Origin: Candidatus Dormiibacterota bacterium
GTDB taxonomy: Bacteria > Chloroflexota > Dormibacteria > Dormibacterales > Dormibacteraceae
Length of the DNA stretch: 33,733 bases
Direction: 5' to 3'
Assembly (NCBI GenBank): GCA_955652675.1
Contig: CATPBP010000129.1
Span: 1-33,733, forward strand
Shown here: positions 28,676-33,733 of the stretch, piece after piece
Position numbering within the stretch: the stretch's first letter is position 1
Layout of the letters: each line of letters begins with the position of its first letter
The notes under the pieces: model-generated
Database searches by the model: none
The model's input: the letters and a program-made list of their open reading frames with translations, nothing else
Told to the model about the DNA's origin: nothing
Translations under genes and position numbers: made by a program

Positions 28676-31522
28676 GTGATCGGCCTCGCCGTGCAGCGTC
28701 CGGTCTACCTGCTGCTGCTCCTTGCGCTGCCGCTGATGTTCCTCGCCTGGCGGCTCTGGCCCCCGCCCTTGCAGCGGCGCCGCCGGCTGCTGACCCTGGT
28801 GGCGCGGATCGCGTTGATGGCGCTGCTGGTCTTCGCGCTGGCGGGCGTCCGGCTCACGACCGCGCCCAACAGCCGCGCCACCGTGGCAGTCGTCGACCTT
28901 TCTGCCAGCGTCAAAGCCCTGGGCAACCTGGACAGCGAGGCAGCCCAGGTCCGGGCCCTTCAAGCCGGCAAGGGCCCGGACGATCTCTTTGGGGTCGTGA
29001 CCTTCGGCCACGACGCCGCGGTCGAGCTGCCACTCACCAAAGACCCTGCCTTCGAGAGCTTCCAGACCCAACCTGACCCCTCCTACAGCGACCTCGCCGG
29101 CGCTCTCAGGCTCGCCGCCGGGCTGATCCCCGACGGCTACGCTCGCCAGCTGGTACTGATCTCGGACGGCCGCCAGAACCTCGGCGATGCCGCGGCAGCG
29201 GTGTCGGCGCTCCGGGCGGACGGGGTCAGAGTGGACGTGTTCGGTATCGGCCAGGCCCCGGCCGCCGAGGCCATGGTCCTTTCCATCGACGCTCCCCAGC
29301 AGCTGCGAGAAGGGCAGACGGCGACCGCGACCGTCCACCTTCGCTCCACCGGGCAGGCGGCGGGACGCCTCACCCTGATCGTGGACGACCGCGAGGTAAC
29401 CAGCCGCGACATCAGCCTCCCGGCCGGTGCCTCGACGCAGACCTTCGAGCTCCCCGGCCTTGCGATCGGTATTCATCCGGTGCGCGCCGAGCTGCAGGCC
29501 CAACCCGACACCTACACCGAGAACAACGTCAGCGAGGCCGCCGTGCGGGTGCTCGGGCGCCCCTCCGCGCTGATCCTCGAGGGCAAGCAGGACGAGGGCA
29601 AGAACGTGGCTTCGGCACTCCAGGCGGCAGGTATGAACGTCGAGCGCCGATCGGCGGCGGGTGCGCCCACGGACACCACCACGCTCGGCCGCTTCGACTC
29701 GACAGTGGTCGTCGACGCGCCGAGCGACAGCTTTCCGAGCGACTCCCTGACGGCCATCTCCGCGTCCGTGCACGACCTCGGCAAGGGGCTGGTCACGATC
29801 GGGGGCCCCACCTCGTATGGGCCGGGCGGCTGGCAGGGAACGCCCCTGGAGTCCGCGCTTCCGGTGCGCATGGACCTGCCGCAGAGAAAGGACAAGCCCA
29901 AGGTGGCGGTGGTGCTCGTGATGGAGACGATGGAGGACCAGTACGCGGACAAGGTGGTGCTCGACGCAGCCAGCTCGGTGATCGACAAGCTTGCGCCCAA
30001 CGATCTGGTCGCGGTAACGGACGGGCGCCAGGGATTCCTTGTGGACATGACGCCCGCTTCGGAGAAGAAGGCGATATTCGCAAAGCTCAGCAACGCCGAT
30101 CTCGGAGACCCGGCCAGCTACCTGCCTTTCGTACAGAAGGCGACCGACGCCCTTCTCAAGACTGACGCGCCGCTCAAGCACGTGGTGATCCTGGGAGACG
30201 GTGACGCCGAGGAGAGCCAGCCGCAGGACATGCAGAACTTCCTCCAGGACTCTCTGAGCAAGGGCGTGACGACGTCGGCGATCGGGGTCGACGTGCATGG
30301 CCAGTCTCAGAACATGACCTACATGCAGGACATCGCCCGCTGGGGCGGCGGCCGCTTCTACCAGTCCAACAGCGCCTCGCAGGTCCCCGACCTTTTCCTC
30401 AAGGAGAGCGTGGCCTCCCTGAAGCCGTGGTTCGAACAAGATCCTTTCTACCCCAAGATCGCCGCCGCAGGCGACCTGCTCCAGGGCGTGCCGACCGACA
30501 GCTTCCCCCAGCTCGGAGGCTACGTGGTCACGACGCCCAAGCAAAACGCCGAGCAGTACCTGACTAGCGGAAAGCAAGACCCGGTCCTCGCCGCCTGGTC
30601 CTATGGCCTCGGCCGGGCCGTGGCGTGGACAAGTGACTCGACAGGCATCTGGACGAACAACTTCCTCCGCACGCCGGTGTCCGCCGCGCTCTTCGCACGC
30701 ATGGTGGCCTGGACTCTTCCCGGAGGGGCGGACAGCCGGCTCCAGGTTGACGCGCAGCCTTCGGGGGATGGGCTCCAGGTCACCGTCACGGGCCCCCAGG
30801 AGACCGGGAGCAGAGTGCAGCTCGGTGTGCTGCGCCCGGACTTCAAGAGCCAGGACTCCAACCAGGAGCTGGTGCCGGTCGCTCCCGGGCGCTGGCAGGG
30901 GATGATCACCGGGACCGGCGTCGGCACCTACCTGCTGCACGTGGCTCTGCTGCGGGGCGGCCAGCTGCTCGGCCAGGCCGACAGCGCCGTCTCCGTCTCC
31001 TATTCGCCGGAATACCTGGAGCTGGGCCGGGACGATGGCTTGCTCCGCCAGGTCGCGCGCAACGGGTCCGGAACGGTGCTGACGGCTGTCAAGGCGGCCT
31101 GGACACAGCCGCCGCTTCCCATCCCCATAAGCACCGACGTGTTCTGGCTCCTGGTGCTCCTGGTGGCCCTCCTCTGGCCACTGGACATCGCCGTGCGCCG
31201 CATCACTCTGAGCCCGCGGCAGCTCGTACACAACGCGATGGCCCTGGCGCGGGAACACCGCGCGGCCGACCTCGAGGTGGCCATGCCCGAGGAGCTGGCA
31301 CGGCTCAGGTCTCGAGTCGCCAGCACGCGCCGGCGGAAGGTGGGGGAGAGGGAGCCACCGCCGGCCACCCAGCCGGAGGTAAGTGGAGAGCCCAGGGGCC
31401 GGTCCCAGCCGGCTGCCTCCGCCTCCGCCCAGGAGCGCGCGGCGCGGCGCCGCCGAGAGGAGGAAGCGCTCTCCGCACGGCTCCTGGAAGCCAGGAAGAG
31501 AAGGCGGGGCCCCGAGCCCTGA
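28676..31522 (+). CDS. Large VWA/GATase-like membrane protein
   Basis: A 948-residue protein starting at GTG 28676, preceded by the purine-rich AAGGAGAAGGGGG. Two N-terminal spans (about 9-28 and 38-58) precede a VWA domain with MIDAS motif DLSAS (Asp74). A CARDB/Ig-like part (about 205-290) and a GATase-like part (about 293-400, TIGGPTSYGPGGW) follow. A second VWA-like fold (about 410-590) then lacks the MIDAS: the expected DxSxS reads ETMED at residues 417-421. A third span lies at about 823-845, and the basic, probably cytoplasmic tail (about 100 residues) ends in RRRGPEP. The mixed domain order is known in VWA proteins of MoxR clusters; a dead second site is unusual. Confidence 0.88.
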   Translation: MIGLAVQRPVYLLLLLALPLMFLAWRLWPPPLQRRRRLLTLVARIALMALLVFALAGVRLTTAPNSRATVAVVDLSASVKALGNLDSEAAQVRALQAGKGPDDLFGVVTFGHDAAVELPLTKDPAFESFQTQPDPSYSDLAGALRLAAGLIPDGYARQLVLISDGRQNLGDAAAAVSALRADGVRVDVFGIGQAPAAEAMVLSIDAPQQLREGQTATATVHLRSTGQAAGRLTLIVDDREVTSRDISLPAGASTQTFELPGLAIGIHPVRAELQAQPDTYTENNVSEAAVRVLGRPSALILEGKQDEGKNVASALQAAGMNVERRSAAGAPTDTTTLGRFDSTVVVDAPSDSFPSDSLTAISASVHDLGKGLVTIGGPTSYGPGGWQGTPLESALPVRMDLPQRKDKPKVAVVLVMETMEDQYADKVVLDAASSVIDKLAPNDLVAVTDGRQGFLVDMTPASEKKAIFAKLSNADLGDPASYLPFVQKATDALLKTDAPLKHVVILGDGDAEESQPQDMQNFLQDSLSKGVTTSAIGVDVHGQSQNMTYMQDIARWGGGRFYQSNSASQVPDLFLKESVASLKPWFEQDPFYPKIAAAGDLLQGVPTDSFPQLGGYVVTTPKQNAEQYLTSGKQDPVLAAWSYGLGRAVAWTSDSTGIWTNNFLRTPVSAALFARMVAWTLPGGADSRLQVDAQPSGDGLQVTVTGPQETGSRVQLGVLRPDFKSQDSNQELVPVAPGRWQGMITGTGVGTYLLHVALLRGGQLLGQADSAVSVSYSPEYLELGRDDGLLRQVARNGSGTVLTAVKAAWTQPPLPIPISTDVFWLLVLLVALLWPLDIAVRRITLSPRQLVHNAMALAREHRAADLEVAMPEELARLRSRVASTRRRKVGEREPPPATQPEVSGEPRGRSQPAASASAQERAARRRREEEALSARLLEARKRRRGPEP

Positions 31523-31577
31523 GCGGCGGTGTCATGCCAGGAGATGGACTTGGCGTACGCCGGTTGACCCTGGCGGG

Positions 31578-31583
31578 TAGAAT
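31578..31583 (+). promoter_or_regulatory. -10 box of tRNA-Thr
   Basis: TAGAAT sits 24 nt before the mature tRNA 5' end; no well-spaced -35 is visible (TTGACC at 31564 is too close). Confidence 0.4.
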
Positions 31584-31607
31584 CCAGCCTCGCCGGAGGA
31601 ATCGCAG

Positions 31608-31683
<76 letters not shown>

Positions 31684-31753
31684 GCGCCCACCTCCGAGTT
31701 CAACAGCAGCTCGGCCGCTCTCGTCTGCAGTGCTCCGAGCCAGTCAAAACTTC

Positions 31754-31787
31754 TTGGGGAGTTCCCGCCGGCTTCGCTGGCTCCCAA
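31754..31787 (+). terminator. Hairpin downstream of tRNA-Thr
   Basis: TTGGGGAG pairs with CTCCCAA (one bulged G), with an inner stem GCCGG/CTGGC. There is no U-run. The remainder of the 245-nt spacer to the next gene holds nothing else I can name. Confidence 0.3.
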
Positions 31788-31928
31788 CGGGGGCCTAAAG
31801 CCCGAGTTGTGAGCTGCCATCGACCTGGGCTAGCTCTTGCGATCGGTCCTTATCGCGCGTCCTCATGGCCCTGTAAGTCGATCCAGTAGCTCATGCTTTC
31901 GGGGGATCAAACACGCGGAGGTTGAGAT

Positions 31929-33083
31929 ATGCGGCGACCGCAAACGATGCCTCGAGTGATGGCCTGCGTCCTGATGGTGGTCTCGGGCTTGCTGACGGCC
32001 TGCAGCTCTTCGAGCTCACAGCCTGCCGCCAAGGCGTTTTCTAGCTTGCAAACCCAGCGGTTCGACGAGATCGTCCACGCCGCCATCGCCATCCACCAGC
32101 TGCCCGGCGTCGTTGTCAGCATCGATGACCCCAGCCGCGGGGCCTTCGTCAAGGCCTACGGCACGGCCGATGTGGCCGCGGGACGGAAGCTACAGCTCAA
32201 CGATCGCTACCGTGTGTACAGCGTCACCAAGACGTTCACCGCCACGGCCATCCTCCAGCTCGTGGACGGCGGCCAGCTGTCGCTGGATGACACCCTGGAG
32301 AAGCACGTCCAAGGGGTGCCCAACGGCGGCCTCATTACCATCCGTGAGCTGCTGGCCATGAGGGCGGGCATCTACGACTACTTCACTGACAAGCAGTTCC
32401 AGGACGCCTTCAACGCCAACCCGCTATTACCAGGCTGGAAGCCGACCGACGTCCTGCCGCTCCTTCAGCGTCATGCCGCCGAGTTCACTCCGCCCGACCA
32501 GCAGTCTGTGTACTCAAGCTCCAACTACATACTGCTCGGGCTGGTGCTGGAGGCGGTGACCAAGCAGCCAGCCGACCGGTGGATCACCGACCACGTGATC
32601 CAGCCGCTCGGGCTCTCGGCTACCAGCTTCCCGACCACGCCGGCGATGCCGGAGCCCTACGCCCGCGGCTACGACCTCAGCTCTGGCATGCGCGACGTCA
32701 CCCAGTCCAACCCGGACGCTGCCTGGACCGCGGGGGCCATCGTGTCGGACGTCCCGGACATGACCCGCTACGTCAAGCAGCTCGCCACTGGGAAGTTACT
32801 CCACGCCTCGACCCAGACCGAGCGGTTGAAGCTGCGGCCTTTCGCGCCCTCCGGGATCGGGATCCGGTTTCAGTACGGACTGGGCATCGCGCAGGTCGGT
32901 GACTGGCTGGGCCACAGTGGCGGCGGCGCTGGCTACAGCGACAATGTCTCTTACCTTCCCAGCCAAGGGGCGACCGTGGTCGTGATGGTGAATGCCTCGA
33001 CCACTACTGGCGACGTGGGCGGCATGGACATTTGGTTGCCGCTGGTCAGGTATCTTTACCCGACCTCGCTCCCAAACGAATAG
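31929..33083 (+). CDS. Lipoprotein serine hydrolase (beta-lactamase/DD-peptidase family)
   Basis: A 384-residue member of the class C beta-lactamase/DD-carboxypeptidase-like family. A lipobox LLTAC puts the lipidated cysteine at residue 25. The nucleophile motif SVTK (Ser98, Lys101) is intact. The second motif reads YSSSNY (Tyr195), so the usual YxN asparagine position carries Ser197. The third motif is HSG (His329) in GHSGGGAGYS. It is likely anchored outside the membrane and may act on peptidoglycan D-Ala peptides or on small esters; beta-lactam resistance should not be assumed from this family. GGAGG lies about seven nt before the ATG. It stands alone, next to tRNA-Thr. Confidence 0.88.
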   Translation: MRRPQTMPRVMACVLMVVSGLLTACSSSSSQPAAKAFSSLQTQRFDEIVHAAIAIHQLPGVVVSIDDPSRGAFVKAYGTADVAAGRKLQLNDRYRVYSVTKTFTATAILQLVDGGQLSLDDTLEKHVQGVPNGGLITIRELLAMRAGIYDYFTDKQFQDAFNANPLLPGWKPTDVLPLLQRHAAEFTPPDQQSVYSSSNYILLGLVLEAVTKQPADRWITDHVIQPLGLSATSFPTTPAMPEPYARGYDLSSGMRDVTQSNPDAAWTAGAIVSDVPDMTRYVKQLATGKLLHASTQTERLKLRPFAPSGIGIRFQYGLGIAQVGDWLGHSGGGAGYSDNVSYLPSQGATVVVMVNASTTTGDVGGMDIWLPLVRYLYPTSLPNE

Positions 33084-33181
33084 GCGCTTCTCGTAGTCGT
33101 GGTGGAGATCGAGCGCCATCACCGCTGCCAGGCAGCAGGTCTGAGGTCCGAGAAAACATACTTATCGGAAGTTAGGGGGGC

Positions 33182-33469
33182 TTAGTCCCGTGACACCTTC
33201 GCGTGTAACCCTCTACGGAAAGCTATACCTCCAGCGATGATGCCCAGGAAGAGGGGAACGCTAAGTTCAAGGATGGACATGAGCCCGTCTGCCCACGACG
33301 CTCCCTGGCGCGCGTAGTCGGCGGATATGACGAAGTAGTACACCAGGGCAACCAGCCCCGACAGCAAGAGCGCCCAGAAAGCCCATGGGCCGCCGCGCCG
33401 GAGGCCAAACCATGCCGTGGCCAGGATCATGATCCCGCAGCCCACCATCATCGCGCACATGCTGGTCAT
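33182..33469 (-). CDS. Small membrane protein of unknown function
   Basis: A 95-residue protein with three likely membrane spans (about residues 5-22, 28-48 and 65-85) joined by short charged loops. It ends in a basic tail (FRRGLHAKVSRD). I recognise no family. Its ATG overlaps the TGA of the upstream minus-strand gene by four bases, so the two form one unit. It faces the serine hydrolase gene tail to tail across about 100 nt that hold a small GCTGCC/GGCAGC hairpin and no gene. Confidence 0.65.
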   Translation of the reverse strand: MTSMCAMMVGCGIMILATAWFGLRRGGPWAFWALLLSGLVALVYYFVISADYARQGASWADGLMSILELSVPLFLGIIAGGIAFRRGLHAKVSRD

Positions 33470-33733
33470 GTGTAACTCTCCACGATCACCGCGTGGTGAG
33501 AGCAGACAGCCTCATGGGCAACCGGGGTGAAGCGAACCGGCTGACCGTCCAAGGGCTCGGCCCTGGGGTCGATGAAGTTCTGGATCGGCTGCTCGTGGCT
33601 GGAACTCGGCGAAGCCGTCCGGCCTCTCGATGACGCGCACCCCGGGCATTTCGAAGTCGCGCCTGGCCACGGACATGACCGAGTGACCTCCACATATCTG
33701 AACGAGATCGAAGTCGAAGGAGCCAAGCGGATG
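33466..33733 (-). pseudogene. Frameshifted partial gene, runs off right edge
   Basis: Reading leftward from the window edge, one frame gives a plausible sequence (GSFDFDLVQICGGHSV, then FEMPGVRVIERPDGFAEFQ) that turns into noise after about 33600. The frame shifted by +1 then becomes plausible (HEQPIQNFIDPRAEPLDG, then VAHEAVCSHHAVIVESYT) and ends in a TGA overlapping the next gene's ATG. Joining the two needs one base skipped near 33595-33605. The 5' end is outside the window. No family is recognised. This may be a real mutation or an assembly error; no slippery homopolymer is present. Confidence 0.5.

Noticed and set aside
28466..31258. 930-codon minus-strand open frame
   Set aside because: It is the antisense of the large VWA gene; composition is rich in Arg/His/Gly/Val repeats typical of high-GC antisense frames and it has no recognisable domain.

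Overview
This is a high-GC chromosomal segment with densely packed genes, many 4-base start/stop overlaps, GTG/TTG starts, and several start codons 6-7 nt after a -10-like hexamer, which suggests leaderless mRNAs. GatCAB amidotransferase, an ECF sigma/RskA pair and a MoxR-VWA cluster fit a soil-type bacterium near Chloroflexota/Dormibacterota or a deep actinobacterial relative. That placement is inference; no taxonomic marker here decides it.

Layout. 1-933 (minus) is the 3'-truncated part of a multi-pass membrane protein, divergent from a secreted lysozyme-fold/Rpf-like protein (1255-1860). Then come a repair block, pcrA-ligA-zinc-ribbon membrane protein (1957-6601, the last apparently starting at CTG), the gatC-gatA-gatB operon (6636-9767), an ECF sigma factor with an RskA-type anti-sigma factor (9808-11188), and a PHP phosphoesterase coupled to an RlmD/TrmA-family RNA uridine methyltransferase (11290-13331). 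A convergent pair on the minus strand (aminotransferase and a Dabb-domain protein, 13375-14873) is divergent from dnaE (14948-18592).

The 3' end of dnaE overlaps a small gene (18555-18815) that is a clear homologue of TRAP (MtrB), the tryptophan-activated RNA-binding attenuation protein known from Bacillus. Its position outside any trp or folate operon is the most surprising gene in the window.

19062-31522 is an eight-gene, almost gapless cluster: a secreted/membrane protein, ABC ATPase, ABC permease, a membrane protein with a Gln/Gly-rich tail, MoxR AAA+ ATPase, DUF58, BatA-like VWA protein, and a large VWA protein. The order suggests one membrane machine in which the MoxR/DUF58 pair acts on two membrane-anchored VWA proteins beside an ABC-2 type transporter. 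Its substrate is unknown.

A tRNA-Thr(GGU) gene follows (31608-31683). Beyond it are a lipoprotein serine hydrolase (31929-33083), a small minus-strand membrane protein, and an upstream minus-strand gene that appears frameshifted and runs off the right edge.
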